Positions 55,521-63,846 of a DNA stretch of 64,000 bases are shown piece by piece. A model generated the notes under the pieces. It did not search any database and had not been told where the DNA came from. It was given only the letters and a program-made list of their open reading frames with translations. Made by a program: the position numbers and the translations under genes. The DNA comes from Micromonospora sp. WMMA1363 (GTDB lineage Bacteria > Actinomycetota > Actinomycetes > Mycobacteriales > Micromonosporaceae), in contig NZ_JAUALB010000001.1 of assembly GCF_030345795.1 (NCBI RefSeq), positions 5,014,001-5,078,000 on the forward strand. The letters run 5' to 3'. The first letter of the stretch is position 1; each line of letters begins with the position of its first letter.

Positions 55521-56426
55521 TCAGCTCAGGAAGAGGGAGATGGGCAGGGCGGCCAGGGTGGTGGTCAGGCCGAGTGCGGCGGTCCCGATCACCCGGGGTG
55601 GCCGCCCGGAGTCGAGCAGCCGCCGCACGCGGACGTCCAGGTCCTGGTCGCCCATGCCGAGCGTGCCAGCCGGCGTGATTCGGTTGCCGGCGGCGGCGAA
55701 CCGGCGCAGTGCGCCCGCGAGTGGCGCCTCGGCGTGCAGCTCCCGAGCCTTGTCGTCGGCTCGCATCTCGACCAGCAGGGCGACCCGCTCGGATGCGTCG
55801 CGCACCCATCGGAACCACGGCAGCGCCCGGCGGAGCGCGGTGAACGGCAGCAGCACCAGATCGTGCCGCTCCTGGGCGTGTGCCCGCTCGTGGGTGAGCA
55901 CCGCCGCCAGTTCGGCCCGGTCCAACAGGTCGAGCGCGCCGGCGCTCACCACCACGCGGGGCCGGACGCCGGGCAGGCAGTACGCCGCCGCGCTGGGGTG
56001 GTCGAGCACCAGCGCCCCGGGCACCGTCGGGTCCCGGCGGGCCACCAGCGTGAGCAGGTCGCGGTGGCGTCGCTGGGCGCGTACGGCGCTGTGCAGGCTG
56101 CGGACCGTCGTGGTCAGCAGCACTGCTCCGATGCCGAAGCCGACGCCGATCAGCCCGAGGTGGACGGCGCCCACCCCGACCGGCAGGGTGCCGTGCCCGA
56201 GATCCGCGGCGAGCGCCCACAGTGCGCTACCGGTCGGCAGGTCGTACGCGGCCAGGCCGACGGCCATCGGCAGACCCATCGCGGAAAGGCCGACGGCCAG
56301 CCCGACCGCCTGCCAGCAGAGGATCGCGACGCGGGGGCTGCGCCACGTCCACGTCGAGCGAGCCAGCACCTGGGCGGCGAGCCAGCAGGCCAGCACCGAG
56401 ACGCCGAAGTGCAGCGCGTAGCCCAT
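55521..56426 (-). CDS. M56-family (BlaR1-like) membrane metallopeptidase
   Basis: 301 aa with membrane segments at about 5-22, 34-52, 62-80, 90-110 and a C-terminal anchor (about 275-297). The zinc motif is HERAH (about 178-182), with EMRAD as the third ligand region. There is no penicillin-binding sensor domain, so it is the short actinobacterial form. It lies 10 bp downstream of the BlaI-type gene and presumably cleaves that repressor in response to an unknown signal. Confidence 0.9.
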   Translation of the reverse strand: MGYALHFGVSVLACWLAAQVLARSTWTWRSPRVAILCWQAVGLAVGLSAMGLPMAVGLAAYDLPTGSALWALAADLGHGTLPVGVGAVHLGLIGVGFGIGAVLLTTTVRSLHSAVRAQRRHRDLLTLVARRDPTVPGALVLDHPSAAAYCLPGVRPRVVVSAGALDLLDRAELAAVLTHERAHAQERHDLVLLPFTALRRALPWFRWVRDASERVALLVEMRADDKARELHAEAPLAGALRRFAAAGNRITPAGTLGMGDQDLDVRVRRLLDSGRPPRVIGTAALGLTTTLAALPISLFLS

Positions 56427-56436
56427 GGCCGTCGCC

Positions 56437-56931
56437 CTACCGGTCCGCCGCCTCGTCGGCCAGCCGCGTTCGCTCGGACCGGTCCCTTGCCGGCGGGGCT
56501 ACCTCGTCGGTCAGTGACCCGGCGTCGGCCGGTGCGGAACGGTCGGCCGGGGCGGCGGTGTCGGTCAGGCTGGCCTCGGCGCCGAGTGCGGCACGTAACA
56601 CGTCCGCCTCGGTGCCGGTGACCGAGCGAGCGAAGCGCACCAGCGCGGCATCCCGGCTGCCACCGAGATCGAGCGCGTCGAGCATGAGCTGGGCGATGTG
56701 CGCCTCGCGAGTCGCGGCGGCCCGGTACCGCCAGGCCCGGCCTTCGCGCTCCCGCTGCACCATGCCCTTGCCGGCGAGCCGGTCCAGCACCGTCATCACG
56801 GTGGTGTACGCCAACTCGCGGCTCCGCAACGCGTCGGCCACCTCCCGGACGGTGACGCCACCCGACGTGGCGGGGACCGCGTCCCACAGCACGTCCATCA
56901 CCGCACGTTCGAGATCACCGAGTCGAGTCAC
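56437..56931 (-). CDS. BlaI/MecI-family repressor
   Basis: 164 aa. The winged helix (about 1-75: LGDLERAVMDVLWDAVPATSG, REVADALRSRELAYTTVMTV and LDRLAGKGMVQREREGRAW) is followed by a helical dimerisation part (about 80-115) and an Ala/Asp-rich tail. A palindrome and a leaderless -10 lie just upstream, so autorepression is likely. The first gene of the unit; the M56 peptidase follows with a 10-bp gap. What else they control is unknown: cydDC is 1 kb further down the same strand. Confidence 0.92.
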   Translation of the reverse strand: MTRLGDLERAVMDVLWDAVPATSGGVTVREVADALRSRELAYTTVMTVLDRLAGKGMVQREREGRAWRYRAAATREAHIAQLMLDALDLGGSRDAALVRFARSVTGTEADVLRAALGAEASLTDTAAPADRSAPADAGSLTDEVAPPARDRSERTRLADEAADR

Positions 56932-56937
56932 CCCGCA

Positions 56938-56956
56938 ATCCTACCCCGCGTAGTAG
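56938..56956 (-). promoter_or_regulatory. -10 hexamer and BlaI-type operator of the repressor gene
   Basis: Minus-strand TAGGAT (56943-56938) ends 6 nt before the GTG. It overlaps the palindrome CTACCCCGCGTAGTAG (56941-56956), symmetric in CTAC..CGCG..GTAG, the form expected for a BlaI/MecI operator. Confidence 0.55.
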
Positions 56957-57009
56957 AGCGTTCGGTTCAGGGGCGGCGCACCTGACATCGACTCACTCGC
57001 CGGGACGAA

Positions 57010-57834
57010 CTAGATCCCCTTGGGGTGCCAGACCGTCTTCGTTTCCAGCAGCGATGTCATGCGGGTGATGGCCGGGTCGGCGAGCCAGTCGTGGTCGGCC
57101 GGGGCCGGTCGGAGCACACGCTTGAGGTTGGCCGCGGCCCTGACCTCCAGGTCGGCGGCGAGGTCCGCGTCGGCCACGCCGGTCAGGTCGATCGCGTTGA
57201 CGTCCATGTGGCTGGCCAGCGTCGGCACCGTCTCGGCGAGGCGGCCGGTGAGGATGTTCACCACCCCGCCGGGCAGGTCGGAGGTGGCCAGCACCTCGGC
57301 CAGCGTCACGGCCGCCAGCGGAGCCGCCGGCGAGGCAACCACCACCGCCGTGTTGCCGGAGACGATCGCCGGGGCGATCACGCTGACCAAGCCGAGCAGC
57401 GCCGGCGCCGCCGGGGCCACCACGGCGACGACGCCGGTCGGCTCCGGCGTCGACAGGTTCAGGTACGGCCCGGCGACCGGGTTCGCGCCCCCGCACACCT
57501 GGGGCAGCTTGTCGGACCAACCGGCGTACCAGACCCAGCGGTCGATCGCCGCGTCGACCTCGTCGCCGGACACGCCGAGTGCCACGAACTGCTCGCGGCG
57601 GCCCTCCAGCATCTCGGCGACCCGGTAGAGGATCTGACCCCGGTTGTACGCGGTCGCCCCGGCCCAGCCCGGCCCGGCGGCGCGGGCGGCGACGACCGCG
57701 TCCCGCGCATCCTTGCGGGAGGCCAACGACACGTTCGCGGATTGCACGATGTACGACCGTCCCGACTCGCTGCGCGGGAACTTCCCGCCGATGAAGAGCT
57801 TGTACGTCTTACGTACGGCGACCCGCTCAGACAT
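57010..57834 (-). CDS. Short aldehyde dehydrogenase-like protein lacking the catalytic domain
   Basis: 274 aa; the family normally has about 480. It covers the N-terminal NAD-binding region (KLFIGGKFPRSESGRSYIVQ, about 12-31; VVAVVAPAAPALLG; IVSGNTAVVVASPAAPLAAV; GGVVNILTG) and ends before the Glu and Cys motifs. So it cannot oxidise aldehydes by itself. It has good codon bias, its ATG overlaps the end of the full-length dehydrogenase gene by 8 nt, and it ends cleanly with no downstream remnant of the missing part. A structural or regulatory partner of the adjacent enzyme is the likeliest role. Confidence 0.88.
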   Translation of the reverse strand: MSERVAVRKTYKLFIGGKFPRSESGRSYIVQSANVSLASRKDARDAVVAARAAGPGWAGATAYNRGQILYRVAEMLEGRREQFVALGVSGDEVDAAIDRWVWYAGWSDKLPQVCGGANPVAGPYLNLSTPEPTGVVAVVAPAAPALLGLVSVIAPAIVSGNTAVVVASPAAPLAAVTLAEVLATSDLPGGVVNILTGRLAETVPTLASHMDVNAIDLTGVADADLAADLEVRAAANLKRVLRPAPADHDWLADPAITRMTSLLETKTVWHPKGI

Positions 57835-59257
57835 TGAGGTACGCCTCCAGCCCGTGCCGGCCGCCCTCGCGACCGTGGCCCGACTCCTTGTAGCCCCCGA
57901 ACGGTGCGGTGGGGTCGAACTTGTTGAACGTGTTTGCCCAGACCACGCCGGCGCGGAGCCGGTCGGCCAGCCACAGGATCCGGGAGCCCTTGTCGGTCCA
58001 GATGCCCGCCGACAACCCGTACGGCGTGTTGTTGGCCTTCTCGACGGCCTCCGCCGGGGTGCGGAAGGTCAGCAAGGACAGCACCGGGCCGAAGATCTCC
58101 TCCCGGGCGATCCGGTGCGCCTGGGTGACCCCGGTGAAGATGGTGGGTGCGAACCAGAAACCCCGGTCGGGTAGCTCGCACGGTGGCGACCAGCGCTCGG
58201 CGCCCTCGGCCGTCCCGGCCTCCGACAGCTCCCGGATCCGGGCCAACTGGGCGGCGGAGTTGATCGCACCGAGGTCGGTGTTCTTGTCCAGCGGGTCGCC
58301 GACCCGCAGCTGGGCCATCCGCCGCTTCAGCGACTCCAGCACCCGGTCGGCGACGGATTCCTGGACCAGCAGGCGGGAGCCGGCGCAGCAGACGTGGCCC
58401 TGGTTGAAGAAGATGCCGTTGACGATTCCCTCGACGGCCTGGTCGACCGGGGCGTCGTCGAAAACGATGTTGGCGGCCTTGCCGCCAAGCTCCAGGGTGA
58501 GCTTCTTGTGGGTACCGGCGACGGCGCGGGCGATGGCCTTGCCGACCTCGGTCGAGCCGGTGAAGGCGACCTTGTCGACACCGGCGTGCTCGACCAGCGC
58601 GCGGCCGGTGTCGCCGGCGCCGGTGACGATGTTGACCACGCCGGCTGGCAGGTCGGCCTGTTGGCAGATCTCGGCGAAGAGCAGCGCGGTCAGCGGGGTG
58701 GTCTCGGCCGGCTTGAGGACCACGGTGTTGCCGGCGGCGAGCGCCGGGGCGATCTTCCAGGCCAGCATGAGCAGCGGGAAGTTCCACGGGATGACCTGGG
58801 CGGCGACGCCGAGCGGCCGCGGGTCGGGGCCGAAGCCCGCGTACCGCAGCTTGTCGGCCCAGCCGGCGTAGTAGAAGAAGTGCGCGGCGACCAGCGGCAG
58901 GTCGACGTCCCGGGCCTCCTTGATCGGCTTGCCGTTGTCCAGGGACTCCAGCACCGCCAGCTCGCGGGAGCGTTCCTGGACGATCCGGGCGATCCGGAAC
59001 AGGTACTTGGCCCGCTCCCGGCCCGGCATCGGGCCCCAGACCTTCTCGTACGCCGTCCGGGCGGCTTGCACCGCGCGGTCCACGTCCCGGTCGCCGGCCT
59101 CGGCGACCTCGGCGAGGACCTCCTCGGTGGCCGGGTTGACCGATTTGAACGTGCCGCCGTCGGAGGGATCGACGAACTCGCCGTTGACGAAGAGCCCGTA
59201 CGTGGGCTTGAGGTCCACCACCGAGCGCGACTCGGGGGCGGGTGCGTATTCGAACAT
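57827..59257 (-). CDS. Aldehyde dehydrogenase, full length
   Basis: 476 aa. PWNFPLLM (about 159-166), the catalytic Glu in LELGGKAANIVF (about 253), the nucleophile Cys in FNQGHVCCAGSR (about 290) and EEIFGPVLS (about 390) are intact. It lies 5 bp after deoC and just before the short partner gene. Deoxyribose-phosphate aldolase releases acetaldehyde, which this enzyme could oxidise to acetate; that is an inference from the operon. Confidence 0.92.
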   Translation of the reverse strand: MFEYAPAPESRSVVDLKPTYGLFVNGEFVDPSDGGTFKSVNPATEEVLAEVAEAGDRDVDRAVQAARTAYEKVWGPMPGRERAKYLFRIARIVQERSRELAVLESLDNGKPIKEARDVDLPLVAAHFFYYAGWADKLRYAGFGPDPRPLGVAAQVIPWNFPLLMLAWKIAPALAAGNTVVLKPAETTPLTALLFAEICQQADLPAGVVNIVTGAGDTGRALVEHAGVDKVAFTGSTEVGKAIARAVAGTHKKLTLELGGKAANIVFDDAPVDQAVEGIVNGIFFNQGHVCCAGSRLLVQESVADRVLESLKRRMAQLRVGDPLDKNTDLGAINSAAQLARIRELSEAGTAEGAERWSPPCELPDRGFWFAPTIFTGVTQAHRIAREEIFGPVLSLLTFRTPAEAVEKANNTPYGLSAGIWTDKGSRILWLADRLRAGVVWANTFNKFDPTAPFGGYKESGHGREGGRHGLEAYLNV

Positions 59258-59262
59258 CGCGC

Positions 59263-60243
59263 TCAGTCCAGGGTGAAGTAGTCGGGACCGGCGTAGACGC
59301 CGGTCGTCAGTTTGGTGCGCTGCATCAGCAGGTCGTTGAGCAGGCTGGACGCGCCGAAGCGGAACCAGTCCGGGTCAAGCCAGTCAGGGCCTACCGTCTC
59401 GTTGACCATCACCAGGTACCTGATGGCGTCCTTGGTGGTCTTGATGCCGCCGGCCGGCTTGACGCCGACCTGCCGGCCGGTGGCGGCGCGGAAGTCGCGT
59501 ACCGCCTCCAGCATCACCAGGGTCACCGGCAGGGTCGCCGCGACCGGTACCTTGCCGGTCGAGGTCTTGACGAAGTCGCCGCCGGCCAGCATCGCCAGCC
59601 AGGACGCCCGGCGTACGTTGTCGTACGTGACCAGTTCGCCGGTCTCCAGGATCACCTTGAGGTGGGCGCCCTGGCCACCGGCATCAGCGCTGCCGCAGGC
59701 CGCCTTGACCGCGACGATCTCGTCGTAGACCTCCTTGTACCGGCCGGACAGGAAGGCGCCCCGGTTGATCACCATGTCGATCTCGTCGGCGCCCGCCTCG
59801 ACGGCGGCCCGGGTGTCGGCGAGTTTGATCTCCAGCGGGGCCTGCCCGGACGGAAAGGCGGTCGCCACGCTCGCGAGGTGCACGCCGGATCCACGCAGGA
59901 CATCGGCGGCGTGCGGGACCATCGCCGGGTAGACGCAGACCGCCCCGACGTGCGGGCAGGACGGGTCGGCCGGGTCGGGACGCAGCGCCTTGGCGGCGAG
60001 CGCCCGCACCTTGCCGGCGGTGTCGGCCCCCTCGAGGGTGGTCAGGTCGACCATCCGGATCGCCAGGTCGATCGCCTGAGCCTTGGCCGTGGTCTTGATG
60101 GAGCGGGTGCCGAGCTGTGCCGCCCGCTGCTCCGCGCCGACCTGGTCCACGCCGGGCAGGCCGTGCAGGAAGGTCCGCAGAGCGGTCTCGGATCGTCCCA
60201 GCTCGGAGAGGTCCGACCGGGCCGACGTCGCAGTCGCCGTCAT
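59263..60243 (-). CDS. deoC: Deoxyribose-phosphate aldolase
   Basis: 326 aa, somewhat longer than the bacterial norm of about 220-260, as in animal-type DeoC. It splits deoxyribose 5-phosphate into acetaldehyde and glyceraldehyde 3-phosphate. The Schiff-base Lys is in GGDFVKTSTGK (about 228-238), with GVKPAGGIKT after it and IDMVINRGAF (about 170) earlier. The ATG at 60243 follows a leaderless TAGACT. First gene of deoC-aldh-aldh-like; divergent from upp. Confidence 0.94.
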   Translation of the reverse strand: MTATATSARSDLSELGRSETALRTFLHGLPGVDQVGAEQRAAQLGTRSIKTTAKAQAIDLAIRMVDLTTLEGADTAGKVRALAAKALRPDPADPSCPHVGAVCVYPAMVPHAADVLRGSGVHLASVATAFPSGQAPLEIKLADTRAAVEAGADEIDMVINRGAFLSGRYKEVYDEIVAVKAACGSADAGGQGAHLKVILETGELVTYDNVRRASWLAMLAGGDFVKTSTGKVPVAATLPVTLVMLEAVRDFRAATGRQVGVKPAGGIKTTKDAIRYLVMVNETVGPDWLDPDWFRFGASSLLNDLLMQRTKLTTGVYAGPDYFTLD

Positions 60244-60250
60244 GGCCCGA

Positions 60251-60256
60251 AGTCTA
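60251..60256 (-). promoter_or_regulatory. -10 hexamer of a leaderless promoter for deoC
   Basis: Minus-strand TAGACT ends 7 nt before the ATG. No ribosome-binding site. Confidence 0.5.
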
Positions 60257-60474
60257 CGCACGTCATCAGCACGTGATCTTGGCCATGGTGGCGGTCCACC
60301 GTCAGTCGTCGGACCGCCGGGTCCGGCACGGGCGGACTCTGGGGCGTCTGGGGGCGCGGGTGCCGGTGGGCGGCGGAAGCCGACGGACGACCACGGAAGG
60401 GATTCCGGCAGGCGCCGGGCGTGGGCGGCGTCGCCGGCCTGGCCACACCTGCGGTGCCCGCCGCGGCGGGCGGG

Positions 60475-60480
60475 TAGGTT
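60475..60480 (+). promoter_or_regulatory. -10 hexamer of a leaderless promoter for upp
   Basis: TAGGTT ends 8 nt before the GTG of upp. Confidence 0.45.
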
Positions 60481-60488
60481 GAGCGACC

Positions 60489-61121
60489 GTGGACGTACTC
60501 GTCATTGACCACCCGCTCGCCCAGTCGCGGCTGACCGCCATGCGGGACGCCCGGACCGATTCCGCCTCGTTCCGGGCCGCGCTGCACCAACTCACCACCA
60601 TGCTGGTGTACGAGGCCGCGCGCTTCTTCCCCGTCGAGCGGCACCCGGTGCAGACGCCGGTCACCAGCACGCAGGGCACCCGGCTGGCGAAACCACCGCT
60701 GCTGGTGCCGGTGCTGCGGGCCGGCCTCGGGATGGCGGACGCGGCGCTCGGTCTGCTGCCGGAGTCGTCGATGGGCTTCGTCGGTCTGGCCCGGGACGAG
60801 GAGACCTACGAGCCGCGTGCGTACATGGAGTCGCTGCCCCGCGACCTTGCCGGGCTGCCGGTACTGGTGCTCGACCCGATGCTCGCCACCGGCGGTTCAC
60901 TGGAGCACTGCTGCCGACTGCTCGCCGACCGGGGCTGCACCGACATCACCGTGCTCTGCGTGCTCGCCGCGCCGGCCGGCATCGAGCGGATGGAACGCTC
61001 CGGTCTGCCGCTGCGCCTGGTGACGGCCTCCATCGATGAGGGTCTGAACGACCGCAAGTTCATCGTCCCCGGCCTCGGTGACGCGGGCGACCGGCAGTTC
61101 GGCGGCATGCCCCGCTTCTGA
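60489..61121 (+). CDS. upp: Uracil phosphoribosyltransferase
   Basis: 210 aa. It makes UMP from uracil and PRPP. The PRPP loop [16 protein letters not shown] (about 125-140) and [15 protein letters not shown] (about 75-89) are diagnostic, and the C-terminal [15 protein letters not shown] binds uracil. The GTG is leaderless. It is divergent from deoC, recapturing the uracil released by the phosphorylase at 36.8 kb while deoC uses the sugar. Confidence 0.95.
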   Translation: MDVLVIDHPLAQSRLTAMRDARTDSASFRAALHQLTTMLVYEAARFFPVERHPVQTPVTSTQGTRLAKPPLLVPVLRAGLGMADAALGLLPESSMGFVGLARDEETYEPRAYMESLPRDLAGLPVLVLDPMLATGGSLEHCCRLLADRGCTDITVLCVLAAPAGIERMERSGLPLRLVTASIDEGLNDRKFIVPGLGDAGDRQFGGMPRF

Positions 61122-61250
61122 CTCCGTCTCCGGGCGCCCGACCCGCTTCCGGGTGGGTCCGTTCCCACGCCCACCCGATCCGGTCGACCGTCGGTGTGAA
61201 CGATCGGCGAGCGCCGGGCGCGTCCGTGCACGCGGGGTGCGGGGAGGCGC

Positions 61251-61256
61251 TAGCGT
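61251..61256 (+). promoter_or_regulatory. -10 hexamer of a leaderless promoter for the GPP34 gene
   Basis: TAGCGT ends 8 nt before the ATG, the same hexamer and spacing as at padR. Confidence 0.45.
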
Positions 61257-61264
61257 TCCGGGCC

Positions 61265-61942
61265 ATGACTGGTGTTGCGCTCGCCGAGGAGTTGCTGCTC
61301 CTCGCGTACGACGACGAGACGGGCAAGGCGACCATGCCACGGATCAGCCTCGACCTGGGCATGGCGGCCGCGACGCTGATCGAGCTGGCGCTGGCCGGGC
61401 GGATCGTGTACGCCGAGGGCAACCTCGCGGTCGTCGACGCGACGCCCACCGGCGAGCCGGTCACCGACGAGGTGCTCGCCCGGATCGTCGCCGACACACC
61501 GCACACCCCGTCGTCCTGGGTGCAGCGGCTGCGGCACGGCCTGCGCGACCGGATCCTCGGCGACCTCTGCCGCCAGGGTGTGGTGCGCGACATCGACGAG
61601 ACCGAGCTGGGATTCATCCACGTGCATCGCTACCCGGTGCTGGATCCCACGGTCGAGGCTGACACCCGCCGGCGGCTCGCCGAGGCCCTGACCGGCTCGG
61701 CGGCGCCCGACGAACGGACCGCCGCGCTGGCCACGCTGGTGGCGGTGCTCCGGATGGAACCGGCGCTCAGAGTGAGCGGCGACGCCGCCGCCGATGCCCG
61801 CCGCAGACTGACGGAGATCGCCAGCGGCGCCGGCTTCTCCGGCGAGGTCGGCCTGGAGGACTCCGACGTCCGCCCGTCGGTGGCGCTGGTCGTGAGCGCC
61901 CTCGGTCATGCCGTCGACGCCGCTCTGGGCCCCCGCCGCTGA
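61265..61942 (+). CDS. GOLPH3/VPS74 (GPP34)-family protein
   Basis: 225 aa. ALAEELLLLAYDDETGK (about 5-21) and LDLGMAAATLIELALAGRIV (about 28-47) are the GPP34 pattern; the rest is helical (TPHTPSSWVQRLRHGLRDRI and ADTRRRLAEALTG). In eukaryotes the fold binds PI4P and Golgi glycosyltransferases. Actinobacterial members are common and uncharacterised; some may bind membranes. Not in an obvious operon: convergent with the phosphomutase gene. Confidence 0.88.
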   Translation: MTGVALAEELLLLAYDDETGKATMPRISLDLGMAAATLIELALAGRIVYAEGNLAVVDATPTGEPVTDEVLARIVADTPHTPSSWVQRLRHGLRDRILGDLCRQGVVRDIDETELGFIHVHRYPVLDPTVEADTRRRLAEALTGSAAPDERTAALATLVAVLRMEPALRVSGDAAADARRRLTEIASGAGFSGEVGLEDSDVRPSVALVVSALGHAVDAALGPRR

Positions 61943-62076
61943 TCGTGCCCCGCCGCTGACCCGTGGCGTACCCGCCCGGCGTCCCACCCGTCACCGGCGC
62001 CGTGGTGGCGGATGGTCCGAGTGGCGGGCGCGGTGTCGGGCCGCTCGCGGCGGCCGTGCCGGTGGTGTGGCCCGCC

Positions 62077-63798
62077 TCAGATCCCCAGCGCGGAGGCTAC
62101 CTCGGCGCGGAGCGCGGTGCCGGCGGTCGCCGCCCGGGAACGGGCCGCGGCGACGTCGCCGTCGGCGACCGGCTCCGTCACCTCCAGGTATGCCTTGAGT
62201 TTTGGCTCGGTCCCCGACGGGCGGATCACCACCCGGGCGGTGGCGCTGCGCAGGACGACCACGTCCGCCTCGGGTAGCAGATCCCGGCATTCGGTGACCG
62301 GCTGCCCGAGCAACGTGGTCGGGGTGGCGGACCGGACCCGGGCCATCGCGTCGCTGATCACCCGCAGGTCGTCGACGCGCACCGAGAGCTGGTCGGTGTG
62401 GTGCACCCCGAACTCGGCAGCCAGTTCGTCCAGCCGGTCGGTGAGTGTCCGGCCCCGCGCCTTGAGCTCCGCGGTCAGCTCCGCCACGGTCAGCGCCGCG
62501 GTGATGCCGTCCTTGTCGCGGACGTGGTCGGGCGCGACGCAGTAGCCGAGCGCCTCCTCGTAGCCGAAGACCAGCGGCGCCGATCCGCCCCCGGCCCGTA
62601 CGATCCACTTGAACCCGGTCAGCGTCTCGTCGTACGGCAGGTCCCGGGCGGCGCACATGGCACGCAACAGCGACGACGACACGATCGTGGTGGCGTACAG
62701 GCCGGTGACGCCACGCCGCATCAGGTGGTCGGCGAGGAGCGCCCCGACCTCGTCGCCGCGCAGCATTCGCCAGCCCGGCGCTCCGCCGCCCGCCCCCGAG
62801 CCGGCGACCTCGCCCCGGGCGCGGGCCGCTGGGTCGCTCTCGCGGACCACCACCGCGCACCGATCCGCGTCCGGGTCGTTGGCGATGGCGATGTCCGCGC
62901 CGGTCGACTCGGCCAGGTCGGTCAGCCGGTCGACGGCCCCGGGCTCCTCCGGGTTCGGGAAAGAGACGGTGGGGAACGCCGGATCCGGCTCGGCCTGGTC
63001 GGGTACCACCCCGGGGACGGCGAACCCGGCCCGGGCGAAGGCCGCCGTGAGTACCGCCGCGCCGACGCCGTGCAGCGGCGTGTACGCCACGGTCAGGTCG
63101 CGCGGCCCGTCCGGCGCGACGACTGCCGCGGCCTGCTCGACGTACCCCGCGGCCAAGTCGTCGCCGAGTGTCTGCCCGGGCGGGCCCAACCGTACGTCGC
63201 CCAGCGGGCCGACCGCTCGGATGGCCGCTTCGATGCCGGCGTCGGCGGGTGGCACGATCTGCGCGCCCGCGCCCAGCTCACCGCCCAGCTCCGCGCCGAG
63301 GTAGACCTTGTAGCCGTTGTCCTGCGGCGGGTTGTGACTGGCGGTCACCATCACCCCGGCCGCCGCGCCGAGCCGGCGCACCGCGTAGGCCAGGACCGGC
63401 GTGGGCAATGGCCGGGGCAGCAGCAGCGCCGGACGGCCGGCGCCGGTGGCGACCCGGGCGGTCTGCTCGGCGAACGCGCGGGACCCGTGCCGGGCGTCGT
63501 ACCCGATCACCAGCGGGCCGGACCCGCCCTGGGCCGCGAGCCAGGCGACCAGCCCGGCGGCAGCCTGCGTGACCACCGCGAGGTTCATCCCGTTCGGTCC
63601 GGCGCGTAGCGGGCCGCGCAGGCCCGCGGTGCCGAAGGTCAGCGGGCCGGCAAAGCGGTCTGCCAGCTCCGGTGCGCTGCCCGGCAACCGGTCGAGCACC
63701 GCCTGCAGCTCCGCGCGACTGGTCGGGTCCGGGTCGTCGGCGAGCCAGCGTCGGGCCTGCTCGTGGATGGGGTCGATGTCAGTGGTGTCCGCCGGCAT
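62077..63798 (-). CDS. Alpha-D-phosphohexomutase superfamily enzyme (phosphomannomutase or phosphopentomutase type)
   Basis: 573 aa. Active-site phosphoserine loop TASHNPPQDNGYKVY (about 148-162), metal loop NDPDADRCAV (about 297-306), sugar loop GYEEALGYC, and phosphate loop RPSGTEPKLKAYLE (about 523-536). The 'PQDNGYK' form and length resemble PGM2/phosphopentomutase-like enzymes that interconvert ribose or glucose 1- and 5/6-phosphates; near deoC and upp, a role with nucleoside-derived sugars is attractive but inferred. ATG at 63798 with AGAGG upstream. Confidence 0.88.
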   Translation of the reverse strand: MPADTTDIDPIHEQARRWLADDPDPTSRAELQAVLDRLPGSAPELADRFAGPLTFGTAGLRGPLRAGPNGMNLAVVTQAAAGLVAWLAAQGGSGPLVIGYDARHGSRAFAEQTARVATGAGRPALLLPRPLPTPVLAYAVRRLGAAAGVMVTASHNPPQDNGYKVYLGAELGGELGAGAQIVPPADAGIEAAIRAVGPLGDVRLGPPGQTLGDDLAAGYVEQAAAVVAPDGPRDLTVAYTPLHGVGAAVLTAAFARAGFAVPGVVPDQAEPDPAFPTVSFPNPEEPGAVDRLTDLAESTGADIAIANDPDADRCAVVVRESDPAARARGEVAGSGAGGGAPGWRMLRGDEVGALLADHLMRRGVTGLYATTIVSSSLLRAMCAARDLPYDETLTGFKWIVRAGGGSAPLVFGYEEALGYCVAPDHVRDKDGITAALTVAELTAELKARGRTLTDRLDELAAEFGVHHTDQLSVRVDDLRVISDAMARVRSATPTTLLGQPVTECRDLLPEADVVVLRSATARVVIRPSGTEPKLKAYLEVTEPVADGDVAAARSRAATAGTALRAEVASALGI

Positions 63799-63846
63799 GC
63801 CTCTTGATAGCACGCCGACGGATCATCATGTCGACTCGGCCCGGTC

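Noticed and set aside
57010..57834. Short aldehyde dehydrogenase as a decaying pseudogene
   Set aside because: The frame is intact, the codon bias is good, it ends at a clean stop and it overlaps the upstream gene for coupling. No remnant of the missing half follows.
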